Shown here one piece after another: positions 17,127 through 26,009 of a stretch of 64,000 nucleotides of DNA. Position numbers and translations under genes: made by a program. The stretch comes from Sphaerisporangium sp039871875 (lineage in GTDB: Bacteria; Actinomycetota; Actinomycetes; Streptosporangiales; Streptosporangiaceae): the NCBI RefSeq assembly GCF_039871875.1, contig NZ_JBDPMD010000012.1, forward strand, positions 1-64,000, in the 5' to 3' direction. The notes under the pieces are model-generated. The model ran no database searches. It was not told the DNA's origin and saw nothing but the letters and a program-made list of their open reading frames with translations. Each line of letters begins with the position of its first letter. Positions within the stretch are counted from its first letter, which is position 1.

Positions 17127-18071
17127 ATGTCCCGCCGGAAGACCGAGCGGCTGCTGAACCTCGTCATCTGCCTGCTCGCCACCCGGCGCCCGCTCAGCGC
17201 CGAGCAGATCCGTCACGCCGTGCCGGGCTACGACTCCGGCAACGACGAGGCCTTCCAGCGCATGTTCGAGCGCGACAAGAACGAGCTCCGTGAGATCGGC
17301 ATCCCGATCGAGGTGCACCGCGACCCCTGGGAGGACGAGCCGGGGTACCGCATCGTGCGCCAGTCGTACGAGCTGCCGGAGATCACCCTTGAGCCGGACG
17401 AGGCCGCGGTGCTGGGCCTCGCCGCCCAGGTGTGGCAGCGCGCCACCCTGGCCGAGGCCGCGAGCGGGGCGCTGCTGAAGCTGCGGGCCGCCGGTGTGCA
17501 GACCGACGAGGAGGCCGCGGGCCCGCTGGAGCTGCGCGTCGACACCCGCGACCCGGCGTTCCCCGCCCTGTGGGAGGCGGTGCGCGACCGCCGGGCCGTC
17601 CGGTTCGACTACCGCACGGCGGGCAGTGAGGTCGTGCTGACCCGCACCGTGGAGCCGTGGGGCGTGGTCAGCCGCCGCGGCCGCTGGTACGTCGTCGGCC
17701 ACGACCACGAGCGCAGGGCCCCCCGGGTGTTCCGGCTGAGCCGCATCTGCGGGCCGGTCACCCCGGTGGGCCGCCCCGGCGTGGTGACCGTGCCCGCCGG
17801 GGTGGACATCAGGTCCATGGTCGGGTACCGCGACAGCCTCCTGCCGGAGCGCACGGCCACCGTGCGGGTCCGCGAGGGCACCTGCCAGTGGCTGCGCCAG
17901 GCGGGCGACGTCGCCCCGGGCAAGGAGGGCTGGGACACCGTCTCGCTCGTGTTCTCCGACCCCGAGTGGCTGGCCGGCTCTGTGGTCGGCTTCGGCGCCG
18001 ACGCCGAGGTCGTGGACCCCCCGGACGCCCGCGACGCGGTGATCCGCCGCTTGAAGGGAGCCATGGCGTGA
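17127..18071 (+). CDS. pafB: WYL-domain transcriptional regulator PafB
   Basis: A 314-residue protein with an N-terminal helix-turn-helix (residues ~1-60: KTERLLNLVICLLATRRPLSAEQIRHAV) and a WYL domain with the RxVEPWGVVSRRGRWYVVGHDHERRAPRVFRLSRI core at ~170-205. PafB works with PafC as an activator of the DNA-damage response in actinobacteria, by binding single-stranded DNA through the WYL domain. ATG at 17127 is preceded by AAAGGAGG. pafC follows about 100 bp downstream. Confidence 0.92.
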   Translation: MSRRKTERLLNLVICLLATRRPLSAEQIRHAVPGYDSGNDEAFQRMFERDKNELREIGIPIEVHRDPWEDEPGYRIVRQSYELPEITLEPDEAAVLGLAAQVWQRATLAEAASGALLKLRAAGVQTDEEAAGPLELRVDTRDPAFPALWEAVRDRRAVRFDYRTAGSEVVLTRTVEPWGVVSRRGRWYVVGHDHERRAPRVFRLSRICGPVTPVGRPGVVTVPAGVDIRSMVGYRDSLLPERTATVRVREGTCQWLRQAGDVAPGKEGWDTVSLVFSDPEWLAGSVVGFGADAEVVDPPDARDAVIRRLKGAMA

Positions 18072-18171
18072 CCGTACGCCGGCGAGGGGCGGTCACCCGG
18101 CGGCGTGGAGACGCCGGTGTGACCGCGGGACGAGACGGCGCGGACGTCCGCCGCCGAGGGAAGGTGCGGTC

Positions 18172-19134
18172 GTGAGCACCGCCGACCGGCTGCCGCGCCT
18201 GCTGGCGCTGGTGCCGTACCTCATGTCGCACCCGGGGGCACAGGTGCCCGAGGTGGCCAAGCTGTTCGGCCTGACCGAGAAGCAGCTCGTCGACGACCTG
18301 CAGCTCGTGTGGATGTGCGGCCTGCCGGGCCACACCCCGGGCGACCTCATCGACGTCTCGTGGGACGGCGGCGAGATCCTGATCGACAACGCCGACACCA
18401 TCGCCCGGCCGCTGCGCCTCGGCGTGGACGAGGCCAGCGCGCTGCTGGTGGCGCTGCGCATGTTGTCGGAGCTGCCGGAGTTCGCCGAGGGCGACGCGCT
18501 GGCCCGTGTGATCGCCAAGCTGGAGCAGGCGGCGGGCGAGGGCGCGGCGGCGGTGAGCAGCCAGGTCGCGTTCCAGCCGGACGCCACCGTGGACGCCACG
18601 GCCGCGGCGACCGTCACCGACGCGCTGCGCAGGGGCCGCCGCCTGTCGCTGCGCTACTACGTGCCGGGCCGCGACGAGATCACCCCGCGCGAGGTGGACC
18701 CCACCCGGCTGATGATGGTGGACGGCCGCTCCTACCTGGAGGGCTGGTGCTACCGCGCCGACGGCATGCGGCTGTTCCGGCTGGACCGGGTGATCGGCGT
18801 CACGATGCTGGACGTCGCGGCCGACCCGCCGGCGGAGGCCGAGCCGATCGACGTCACCGACGGCGTGTTCCGCCCGTCGCCCACCGACGAGCTGGTGGAG
18901 CTCGAGCTGACCGCCGGGGGCCGCTGGGTCGCCGAGTACTACCCGTGCGAGGAGGTCACCGAGCTCGGCGAGGGCCGCCTGCGGGTCACGCTGCGCGCCC
19001 GCGACCAGGGCTGGCTCGTGCGCCTGGCGCTGCGCCTCGGCGACAGCGGCCGGGTGGTCTCCCCGGCGTCGCTGGCCGCCCGCGTGCGCGACCAGGCCAA
19101 GAGCGCCCTGTCCCGCTACGAGTCCGTCGGCTGA
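18172..19134 (+). CDS. pafC: WYL-domain transcriptional regulator PafC
   Basis: A 320-residue partner of PafB with the same HTH-WYL-WCX arrangement: an N-terminal HTH (MSTADRLPRLLALVPYLMSHPG) and a WYL core DPTRLMMVDGRSYLEGWCYRADGMRLFRLDRI. GTG at 18172 has GGAAGG a few bases upstream. The ~100-bp spacer from pafB is GC-rich with short repeated GGCGGTCACC-like words but no clear terminator, so the pair is probably one transcript. Confidence 0.92.
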   Translation: MSTADRLPRLLALVPYLMSHPGAQVPEVAKLFGLTEKQLVDDLQLVWMCGLPGHTPGDLIDVSWDGGEILIDNADTIARPLRLGVDEASALLVALRMLSELPEFAEGDALARVIAKLEQAAGEGAAAVSSQVAFQPDATVDATAAATVTDALRRGRRLSLRYYVPGRDEITPREVDPTRLMMVDGRSYLEGWCYRADGMRLFRLDRVIGVTMLDVAADPPAEAEPIDVTDGVFRPSPTDELVELELTAGGRWVAEYYPCEEVTELGEGRLRVTLRARDQGWLVRLALRLGDSGRVVSPASLAARVRDQAKSALSRYESVG

Positions 19135-19213
19135 ACCCCGCGGGTGTCCCCGGGCCACGGCCTCCCGGGTTCCGCCGCTCACCCGGCGGCGGGTTTCGGT
19201 ACAGTGCCGGGTC

Positions 19214-19402
19214 ATGACGTGGATCTACGCCGCGGTGGCCCTCGGCGTCGCCGGCCTGGTGCCGCTGGTGGTCCTGACCGCCCGTCTGCTGGTGTCCGCC
19301 CGGCGGCTTGCCGGTGAAATCGAGCGGGCCGCCTCCCGTCTTGAGCCTGTACGGGACCGTCTGCGGGCCGCGATCGCCGCCTCAGGACGGCAGGAGGGGT
19401 GA
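19214..19402 (+). CDS. Small single-pass membrane protein
   Basis: A 62-residue protein with one N-terminal helix (residues ~4-28) followed by an Arg-rich amphipathic, possibly coiled-coil segment (ARRLAGEIERAASRLEPVRDRL). Small proteins of this kind occur in actinobacteria just before tatA. The ATG at 19214 has TACAGT 8 nt upstream and no ribosome site, so it may be leaderless. A structural or accessory role at the membrane is possible; function unknown. Confidence 0.65.
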   Translation: MTWIYAAVALGVAGLVPLVVLTARLLVSARRLAGEIERAASRLEPVRDRLRAAIAASGRQEG

Positions 19403-19467
19403 AGGAAGTCGCCTCGGGAGCGTACGATCGTTGCTGAGACGCACGTCGCCCGGCATAAGGAAGTGTC

Positions 19468-19809
19468 ATGCCCACTCTTGGCCCTATGGAATGGATCCTC
19501 ATTCTTCTGGTCCTCATCCTCCTGTTCGGCGCGAAGAAGCTGCCCGACACCGCCAAGGCGCTCGGCCAGTCGCTCCGGCTGTTCAAGAAGGAGACGACCA
19601 AGCTGAACGAGGACGACGACGCCAAGCAGGCGCAGACGCCGGCCCCGGCGCAGGCGACCGTCCAGCAGCAGCCGTCCCTGCCGCCGGCGGGCCCCTCGGT
19701 CGAGGATCGCCTGCGCACGCTGGAGGAGGAGAACGCCCGCCTGCGCACCACGGCCCAGACCCCGAGCGCCCCGAGCTCCCCGGCTCCCAAGGACCAGGGC
19801 TCCGCCTGA
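19468..19809 (+). CDS. tatA: Twin-arginine translocase subunit TatA
   Basis: A 113-residue TatA: one short N-terminal helix (MEWILILLVLILLF), the FG hinge (FGAKKLPDTAKALGQSLRLFKKE) and the amphipathic helix, then a long acidic, Pro-rich and coiled-coil-like tail. TatA polymerises to move folded proteins through the membrane together with TatC. AAGGAAG precedes the ATG. tatC lies 43 bp downstream on the same strand. Confidence 0.95.
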   Translation: MPTLGPMEWILILLVLILLFGAKKLPDTAKALGQSLRLFKKETTKLNEDDDAKQAQTPAPAQATVQQQPSLPPAGPSVEDRLRTLEEENARLRTTAQTPSAPSSPAPKDQGSA

Positions 19810-19852
19810 TCCGTCCCCCCGCCCGACCGCTCGCGAGATCAGGACGCCCTTC

Positions 19853-20716
19853 ATGGCACTGCTGAAACGGTCACGCCCGGCCGATGACGGCCAGGCCACT
19901 CCACCGGACTCCGACGGCCGCATGCCCTTGATGGAGCACCTGCGCGAGCTGCGCAACCGGCTCGCCAAGGCCGTGCTCGGCCTGGTCGCGGGCACCGTGG
20001 TGGGGTTCCTGTTCTTCGACCGCCTGTGGGTCTTCATGACCGGCCCGTACTGCCGGCTGCCCCAGGCCCACGAGCTCAAGGCGGGGGAGTGCACCCTGGT
20101 GGTCCAGGGTGTCTTCGAGGGGTTCATGGTGAACCTCCAGGTCGCCCTGATGTTCGGCGTGGTGGTCTCCGCCCCGATCTGGCTGTACCAGTTGTGGGCT
20201 TTCGTGACCCCCGGCCTGTACCGCAACGAGCGGCTCTACTCCCTGAGCTTCCTCGGGTTGTCGGTGCCGCTGTTCGTCGCGGGCGCCGCCCTGGCGTACC
20301 TCACGATGGACAAGGGCCTGGCGCTGCTGCTCGGCTTCGCGCCGGGCAACGTCATCCCGCTGATCAGCATGGACCAGTACGTCGGCTTCCTCATGGCGAT
20401 GCTCGTGATCTTCGGGTTGTCGTTCGAGCTGCCGCTGCTGCTGGTCTTCCTGAACCTCGTCGGGGTGCTGCGCTTCCAGATGGTGAAGAAGCACCAGCGC
20501 CTGGTGATCTTCCTGATGTTCGTGTTCGCCGCGGTGGCCACGCCCAGCCAGGACCCCGTGACCATGCTGGCCCTGGCGTTGCCCATGGTCGGCATGTTCC
20601 TGATCGCCGAGGTCATCATGTTCGCGCACGACCGTAAGGCCGACCGCCTGGAGGCCGAGCGGCAGCGCGCGCTGGAAGAGGAACTGGACGGCACGGCCAC
20701 CTCCGGTACCGACTGA
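19853..20716 (+). CDS. tatC: Twin-arginine translocase subunit TatC
   Basis: A 287-residue six-helix TatC. MPLMEHLRELRNRLAKAVL is the diagnostic N-terminal motif with the conserved Glu that reads the twin-arginine signal, and FEGFMVNLQVALMFGVVVSAPIWLYQLWAFVTPGLY is the conserved first periplasmic and second-helix block. The charged C-terminal tail after residue 255 is typical of actinomycetes. Confidence 0.96.
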   Translation: MALLKRSRPADDGQATPPDSDGRMPLMEHLRELRNRLAKAVLGLVAGTVVGFLFFDRLWVFMTGPYCRLPQAHELKAGECTLVVQGVFEGFMVNLQVALMFGVVVSAPIWLYQLWAFVTPGLYRNERLYSLSFLGLSVPLFVAGAALAYLTMDKGLALLLGFAPGNVIPLISMDQYVGFLMAMLVIFGLSFELPLLLVFLNLVGVLRFQMVKKHQRLVIFLMFVFAAVATPSQDPVTMLALALPMVGMFLIAEVIMFAHDRKADRLEAERQRALEEELDGTATSGTD

Positions 20717-20753
20717 CCCGGTCGTACCTCTGGATTTGCCCGGCTTAGCTGGA

Positions 20754-20759
20754 TATGTT
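20754..20759 (+). promoter_or_regulatory. Probable -10 box before the diacylglycerol-kinase gene
   Basis: TATGTT lies 6 nt before the GTG at 20766, with a weak -35-like TGGATT at 20731-20736 (17-bp spacing). It suggests a leaderless transcript separate from tatAC. Confidence 0.4.
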
Positions 20760-20765
20760 CCGGCT

Positions 20766-21653
20766 GTGGCTGGTGAGCTGGTCGTCCTGGTGAATCCCGC
20801 GGCGCGTGGCGGGCGCACGCTGCGCATGCTCGACCCGGTGGTGCGCCGCCTGCGGGAGGGCGAGCTGCCGGTCTCGGTGATCATGGGCACGACCCCCGAG
20901 GACGCGCTGGAGCGTGCCTGCACGGCCGTCGCCGAGGGCCCCGAGGCGCTGGTCGCGTTCGGCGGGGACGGTCTCGTGCACCTCGCCGTGCAGGCCGTGG
21001 CCGGCACCGACGTGCCGCTCGGCATCATCCCGGCCGGCACCGGCAACGACATCGCCGACGCCCTCGGCATCCCGAAGCGGGACCCGCTGGCCGCCGCCGG
21101 CATCGTGGTCGCGGGCGCGACCCGCGTCGTGGACGCCGCCCGCGTCGGCGGGGAGGAGTGGTTCGCCGGCGTGATGGCGTGCGGCTTCGACTCCCGGGTG
21201 AACGAGCGGGCCAACCAGATGACCCGCCCGCCGGGGATGGCCAAGTACCTGCTCGCCATGGCCCAGGAGCTGCGCTCGTTCCGCGCGCTGCCCTTCCGGA
21301 TCACCGTGGACGGCGAGGTGGTGGAGCGCGACGCCATGCTGGTGGCCGTCGCCAACACCCGCTCCTACGGCGCCGGCATGCGCGTCTGCCCGCACGCCCG
21401 GCCCGACGACGGGCTGCTCGACGTGACGGTGGTCGGCGACATGTCCACGCCGGCGTTCCTGCGGATCTTCCCCCGCGTGTACCGGGGCGGCCACCTCGGC
21501 CACCCGGGGATCGTCACGATGCGCGGCAAGGAGATCACCCTGGAGGCGCGGGGCGTGGTCGCGTACGCCGACGGCGAGCGCATCGGGTCCCTGCCGCTGA
21601 CCTGCGCGGTGCATCCCGGCGCGCTGCGCGTGCTGGCCCCGGCGGGGTTCTGA
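20766..21653 (+). CDS. Diacylglycerol kinase family lipid kinase
   Basis: A 295-residue protein of the DagK/YegS/LCB5 fold. ELVVLVNPAARGG starts the catalytic domain, VAFGGDGLVH is the GGDG nucleotide motif and GIIPAGTGNDIADAL is the second signature. It should phosphorylate diacylglycerol or a related lipid at the membrane. GTG at 20766 gives the compact family N-terminus; a TTG at 20736 would add ten residues. It sits between tatC and helY, as in many streptomycete-like genomes. Confidence 0.88.
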   Translation: MAGELVVLVNPAARGGRTLRMLDPVVRRLREGELPVSVIMGTTPEDALERACTAVAEGPEALVAFGGDGLVHLAVQAVAGTDVPLGIIPAGTGNDIADALGIPKRDPLAAAGIVVAGATRVVDAARVGGEEWFAGVMACGFDSRVNERANQMTRPPGMAKYLLAMAQELRSFRALPFRITVDGEVVERDAMLVAVANTRSYGAGMRVCPHARPDDGLLDVTVVGDMSTPAFLRIFPRVYRGGHLGHPGIVTMRGKEITLEARGVVAYADGERIGSLPLTCAVHPGALRVLAPAGF

Positions 21654-21699
21654 TCGCCGGAGGCGGACGACGCGGACCGGAGCCGGAGGGGGTTGTCGG

Positions 21700-21705
21700 T
21701 AGGCT
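21700..21705 (+). promoter_or_regulatory. Probable -10 box of a leaderless helY transcript
   Basis: TAGGCT is followed by the 7-nt GAAACGC and then the ATG at 21713, without any Shine-Dalgarno sequence. It matches the spacing seen at several other genes in this window. Confidence 0.45.
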
Positions 21706-21712
21706 GAAACGC

Positions 21713-24457
21713 ATGACGACGCCTGCGGAACGCTACGCCGCATTCCGGGAGAAGCACGCCGGCAGCGGGCCCGCGCTCACGTCCTTCCGCAAGCTGTACG
21801 ACTTCGACCTGGACGAGTTCCAGGTCGACGCCTGCCAGGCGCTGGAGGCGGGCGACGGCGTGCTGGTGGCGGCGCCCACCGGCTCGGGCAAGACGGTCGT
21901 CGGCGAGTTCGCCGTGCACCTGGCCCTGGAGCAGGGCAGCAAGTGCTTCTACACCACCCCCATCAAGGCGCTGTCCAACCAGAAGTACAACGACCTGGTG
22001 CGCCGGTACGGCGCCGCCAAGGTCGGCCTCCTCACCGGCGACAACAGCGTCAACGGCGACGCGCCGATCGTCGTCATGACCACCGAGGTGCTGCGCAACA
22101 TGCTCTACGCGGGGTCCTCCACCCTCGCGGGGCTCAGCCACGTGGTCATGGACGAGGTCCACTACCTCGCCGACCGGTTCCGCGGCGCCGTCTGGGAGGA
22201 AGTGATCATCCACCTGCCCGGGTCGGTGCACGTGGTCGCCCTGTCGGCCACGGTCAGCAACGCCGAGGAGTTCGGCGAGTGGCTGGGCGAGGTCCGCGGC
22301 GACACCACGGTGATCGTGGACGAGCACCGGCCGGTTCCGCTGTGGCAGCACATGATGGTCGGCGACCAGCTCTACGACCTGTTCGTGGACGAGGACAACC
22401 GGCCGCGCATCAACCCGTCCCTGATGCGCATCTCCCGCGACGAGCAGCGCCTGGCGCAGGCCCGCGGGCGGCGCGGCTACACCCGCCCGCGGCGGTCCGC
22501 CCAGATCTCGGGGCGCTCGGACGTCATCGAGCGGCTGGACTCCGAAGGGCTGCTGCCCTCGATCACGTTCATCTTCTCCCGCGCCGGCTGCGACGCCGCC
22601 GTGCTGCAGTGCCTGCACGCCGGGATCCGGCTCACCACCGACAGCGAGCGCCACGAGATCCGCCAGATCGTGGACGAGCGCACCGCCCACCTGCCCGACG
22701 AGGACCTCGCGGTGCTCGGCTACCTGGAGTGGCGCGACTGCCTGGAGCGGGGTCTCGCGGCCCACCACGCCGGCATGCTGCCGGCGTTCAAGGAGGTCGT
22801 CGAGGAGCTGTTCACGCAGGGGCTGGTCAAGGCGGTGTTCGCCACCGAGACCCTGGCGCTCGGCATCAACATGCCCGCGCGTTCCGTGGTGATCGAGAAG
22901 CTCGACAAGTGGAACGGCGAGACCCACGCCGACCTGACGCCGGGGGAGTACACCCAGCTCACCGGGCGGGCCGGGCGGCGCGGCATCGACGTCGAGGGCC
23001 ACGCGGTGGTGCTGTGGCAGCCGGGCACCGACCCGATCGCGGTCGCCGGGCTGGCCAGCACGCGTACGTACCCGCTGCGCTCCAGCTTCCGGCCGTCGTA
23101 CAACATGGCGGTCAACCTCGTGGGCCAGGTGGGGCGCGAGCGGGCCCGCACGCTGCTGGAGTCGTCGTTCGCGCAGTTCCAGGCCGACCGTGCCGTGGTC
23201 GGCATCGCCAAGCAGGTGCGCCGGTCCGAGGAGGCGCTGGACGGCTACGCCGAGGCGATGACGTGCCACCTCGGCGACTTCCAGGAGTACGCCCGCATGC
23301 GCAGGGAGCTGTCGGACCGCGAGTCGGAGCTGTCGCGCCAGCGCGGCACCGCGCGGCGGGCCCAGGCCATGCGGTCGCTGGAGGCCCTGCGCCCCGGCGA
23401 CGTGATCCGCGTGCCCGGCGGGCGGCGGGCCGGTCTGGCGGTGATCCTGGACCCCGGGCTCACCATGCGCACCGAGGGCCCGTCGCCGCTGGTGCTGACC
23501 ATCGGCAAGCAGGTCAAGCGCCTGTCCGCGGCCGACTTCCCGGTGCCCGTCGAGCCCTTGGAGCGCCTGCGCATCCCGAAGGGCTTCAACCCCCGCGCCC
23601 CCAAGGATCGCGCCAACCTGGTGGCCACCCTGCACGCCAAGATCGGCGACCGCGACCTCGGCCGGCCGGTGCGCGTCCGCGACCACGACGCCGGCGACGC
23701 CCCGGGCGCCGCCCCCGGCACCCCCGAGTGGGAGATCGCCGACCTGCGCCGCCGGCTGCGCGCCCACGCCTGCCACGGCTGCGACGAGCGTGAGGACCAC
23801 GCCCGCTGGGCCGAGCGCTACCACAAGCTGCTGCGTGAGACCGAGGGCCTGCGGCGCCGCATGGAGAGCCGCTCCCACGTCATCGCCCGCACCTTCGACC
23901 GCGTCTGCGGCGTGCTGGACGAACTGGGCTACCTGGAGGGCGAGACCGTGACCCCCCAGGGCCGCAGGCTCGCCCAGCTCTACACCGAGCTGGACCTGCT
24001 GACCGCCGAATGCCTGCGCGGCGGCGTCTGGGACGACCTGGACCCCGCCGAGCTGGCCGCGTGCGTCTCGTCGCTGGTCTACGAGTCCCGCCAGGCCGAC
24101 GACGCCCGCCAGCCGAAGATCCCCGCGGGCCGCACCAAGGACGCCCTGGCCGCCATGGTCCGCATCTTCGCCGACCTGGAGAACATCGAACGCGACCACG
24201 CCCTGTCCTTCGTCCGCGAGCCCGACCTCGGCTTCGCCTGGGCCACCTACCGCTGGGCCCGCGGCCACAACCTGGACGCCGTCCTCACCGAGAACGACCT
24301 GGCCGCGGGCGACTTCGTGCGCTGGACCAAACAGCTCCTCGACCTGCTGGACCAGATCGCCAAGGCGTCCCCCCAGGGCTCCAAGGTCCGCCAGAACGCC
24401 ACGAAGGCCACGGAGGCCCTCCGCCGCGGCGTCGTCGCCTACTCCTCCGTCGGCTGA
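21713..24457 (+). CDS. helY: Ski2-like DEAD/DEAH-box helicase HelY
   Basis: A 914-residue helicase of the Ski2/Mtr4 group. Motif I is APTGSGKTVV, motif II DEVH, motif III LSATVS and motif VI QLTGRAGRRGID; LGINMPAR is the conserved motif V region. The C-terminal half is the DSHCT-type domain (LDPAELAACVSSLVYE). The family unwinds RNA or nucleic acid duplexes using ATP; its cellular role in actinobacteria is poorly defined. The position after tatC matches Rv2092c (helY) of mycobacteria. The last 19 bp overlap the convergent amidase gene. Confidence 0.93.
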   Translation: MTTPAERYAAFREKHAGSGPALTSFRKLYDFDLDEFQVDACQALEAGDGVLVAAPTGSGKTVVGEFAVHLALEQGSKCFYTTPIKALSNQKYNDLVRRYGAAKVGLLTGDNSVNGDAPIVVMTTEVLRNMLYAGSSTLAGLSHVVMDEVHYLADRFRGAVWEEVIIHLPGSVHVVALSATVSNAEEFGEWLGEVRGDTTVIVDEHRPVPLWQHMMVGDQLYDLFVDEDNRPRINPSLMRISRDEQRLAQARGRRGYTRPRRSAQISGRSDVIERLDSEGLLPSITFIFSRAGCDAAVLQCLHAGIRLTTDSERHEIRQIVDERTAHLPDEDLAVLGYLEWRDCLERGLAAHHAGMLPAFKEVVEELFTQGLVKAVFATETLALGINMPARSVVIEKLDKWNGETHADLTPGEYTQLTGRAGRRGIDVEGHAVVLWQPGTDPIAVAGLASTRTYPLRSSFRPSYNMAVNLVGQVGRERARTLLESSFAQFQADRAVVGIAKQVRRSEEALDGYAEAMTCHLGDFQEYARMRRELSDRESELSRQRGTARRAQAMRSLEALRPGDVIRVPGGRRAGLAVILDPGLTMRTEGPSPLVLTIGKQVKRLSAADFPVPVEPLERLRIPKGFNPRAPKDRANLVATLHAKIGDRDLGRPVRVRDHDAGDAPGAAPGTPEWEIADLRRRLRAHACHGCDEREDHARWAERYHKLLRETEGLRRRMESRSHVIARTFDRVCGVLDELGYLEGETVTPQGRRLAQLYTELDLLTAECLRGGVWDDLDPAELAACVSSLVYESRQADDARQPKIPAGRTKDALAAMVRIFADLENIERDHALSFVREPDLGFAWATYRWARGHNLDAVLTENDLAAGDFVRWTKQLLDLLDQIAKASPQGSKVRQNATKATEALRRGVVAYSSVG

Positions 24458-25860
24458 CCTGGACGGCCCTCTCGCGGGGTGACGGGCGTGAGGGGCGGGA
24501 TCGCCGACTCGACGGCAGCGGCGGCGTCCAGGCACAGGTCCTCGCGGAAACGGGGGCCGATGATCTGGACGGCCTCGGGCAGGTCGCCGGAGCGGCCGGT
24601 GGGGACCGTGACGGCGGGCAGGCCGAGGAGGTTGGCGGCCACCGTGACGCGCAGCGCGGCGGGCCAGCCGGCGAGCCACTCCGGGTCCAGGTCGGCGCCG
24701 ATCCGGAACGGGGGGCGGCCGCAGACGGGGGCGAGGATCAGCGGGGTCTCGGCCATCCAGGCGGCCCAGGCGCTGACCAGGGCGGCGCGTTCCATCATGG
24801 GGTCGAACGCCCGCTCGCCGGCGGCCCGGGTCCAGGGCTCCTCGAAGGCCGCCCAGAACCGGGCGAACTCCTCGGACGCGACGGTCTCGACGGGAGGCTG
24901 TTCCTCGTGCACCCGGCCCCACGCGGACATGATCTGGGTGTGCAACGCGCCGGCCCGGGCCGGCGCGGGCGGCGTGCGGTCCTCGGTCTCGTACCCGGCG
25001 CCGGTGAGCAGCTCGGCGGCCCGCCGCACGGCGTCCCGGGCCGCCTCGTCCTCGCCGGCGCCGGTCACCACGGCCACCCGCAGGGGCGCCGCCGGGCGGG
25101 GACCCCGCAGCGGCACCGGGGCGTACCACGGGTCGCCGTCACCGGGCCCGCACATGTGGGCGAACGCCAGCCGCAGATCGTCCACCCTCCGCGCGATCGG
25201 CCCGTGCACGCTCAGCAGCTGGAAGGCGAACGGCGCCGGCCGCGACCCCGGGCCCATCAGGGCGACCCGGCCGAGGGACGGCTTCAGCGCCGCCACCCCG
25301 CAGCACCGGGCGGGCCACCGCAGCGACCCCGCCCCGTCGTTCCCCATGCCGAGCGGCGCCATGCCCGCCGCCACCGCCGCCGCGTCGCCACCGCTGGAGC
25401 CGCCCGCCGTGTGCTCCGCCGACCACGGGTTGCGCGTGACGCCCCGCAGGTCGTTGCCGGTGTGCCACCGCATCCCGAACTCCGGCATGTTGCCCCGCCC
25501 GATCGGTATGGCCCCCGCCGCCCGCAGCTCCGCGATGTGCGGAGCGTCCCGCTCGGCCACGGCGTCCCGCAGCGCCACGATCCCGAGCGTCGTCGCCGAC
25601 CCCGCGACGTCGATGTTCTCCTTCACCGTCATCGGCACCCCGGCCAGCGGCCCGGCGGCCTCCCCGCGCCGCAGGGCCCGGTCGGTCCGGTCCGCCGCCG
25701 CCAGCGCCGCGTCCCCCAGCACCACGGTGACCGCGTTCACCCGCCCGTTCACCTCGTCGATCCGCCGCAGATGCGCCTCCACGACCTCCCGGCACGACAC
25801 CTGCCCGGACCGCACCAGCTCCGCGAGCTCCCCGGCCCCGGACTCCCACAGCTCCGCCAT
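24439..25860 (-). CDS. Amidase, amidase-signature family
   Basis: A 473-residue serine amidase with the Ser-Ser-Lys triad of the family: Lys in MTVKENIDVAG, the cis-Ser in AGGSSGGDAAAVAAG and the nucleophilic Ser in GNDGAGSLRWPA. The family hydrolyses aliphatic or aromatic amides; it lacks GatB/C neighbours, so a tRNA amidotransferase role is unlikely. ATG at 25860 is preferred over GTG at 25863 because AGGAGG gives proper spacing. No signal peptide, so cytoplasmic. The promoter region contains the AT-rich GAGGAATCTAGAAGG. Confidence 0.9.
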   Translation of the reverse strand: MAELWESGAGELAELVRSGQVSCREVVEAHLRRIDEVNGRVNAVTVVLGDAALAAADRTDRALRRGEAAGPLAGVPMTVKENIDVAGSATTLGIVALRDAVAERDAPHIAELRAAGAIPIGRGNMPEFGMRWHTGNDLRGVTRNPWSAEHTAGGSSGGDAAAVAAGMAPLGMGNDGAGSLRWPARCCGVAALKPSLGRVALMGPGSRPAPFAFQLLSVHGPIARRVDDLRLAFAHMCGPGDGDPWYAPVPLRGPRPAAPLRVAVVTGAGEDEAARDAVRRAAELLTGAGYETEDRTPPAPARAGALHTQIMSAWGRVHEEQPPVETVASEEFARFWAAFEEPWTRAAGERAFDPMMERAALVSAWAAWMAETPLILAPVCGRPPFRIGADLDPEWLAGWPAALRVTVAANLLGLPAVTVPTGRSGDLPEAVQIIGPRFREDLCLDAAAAVESAIPPLTPVTPREGRPGQPTEE

Positions 25861-26009
25861 CACGCGCCTCCTCTGGATTCGCTGAGGAATCTAGAAGGCC
25901 CGGCGGAAAATCATCAGTCTTGTTCTTTCCGGCCGCCTCAGCCGCCCGGCCCGTGCGGCTCACGCGGGGAACGGGAGGACGGCCTCGACGGGTGAGCGGG
26001 GTAGCGGCG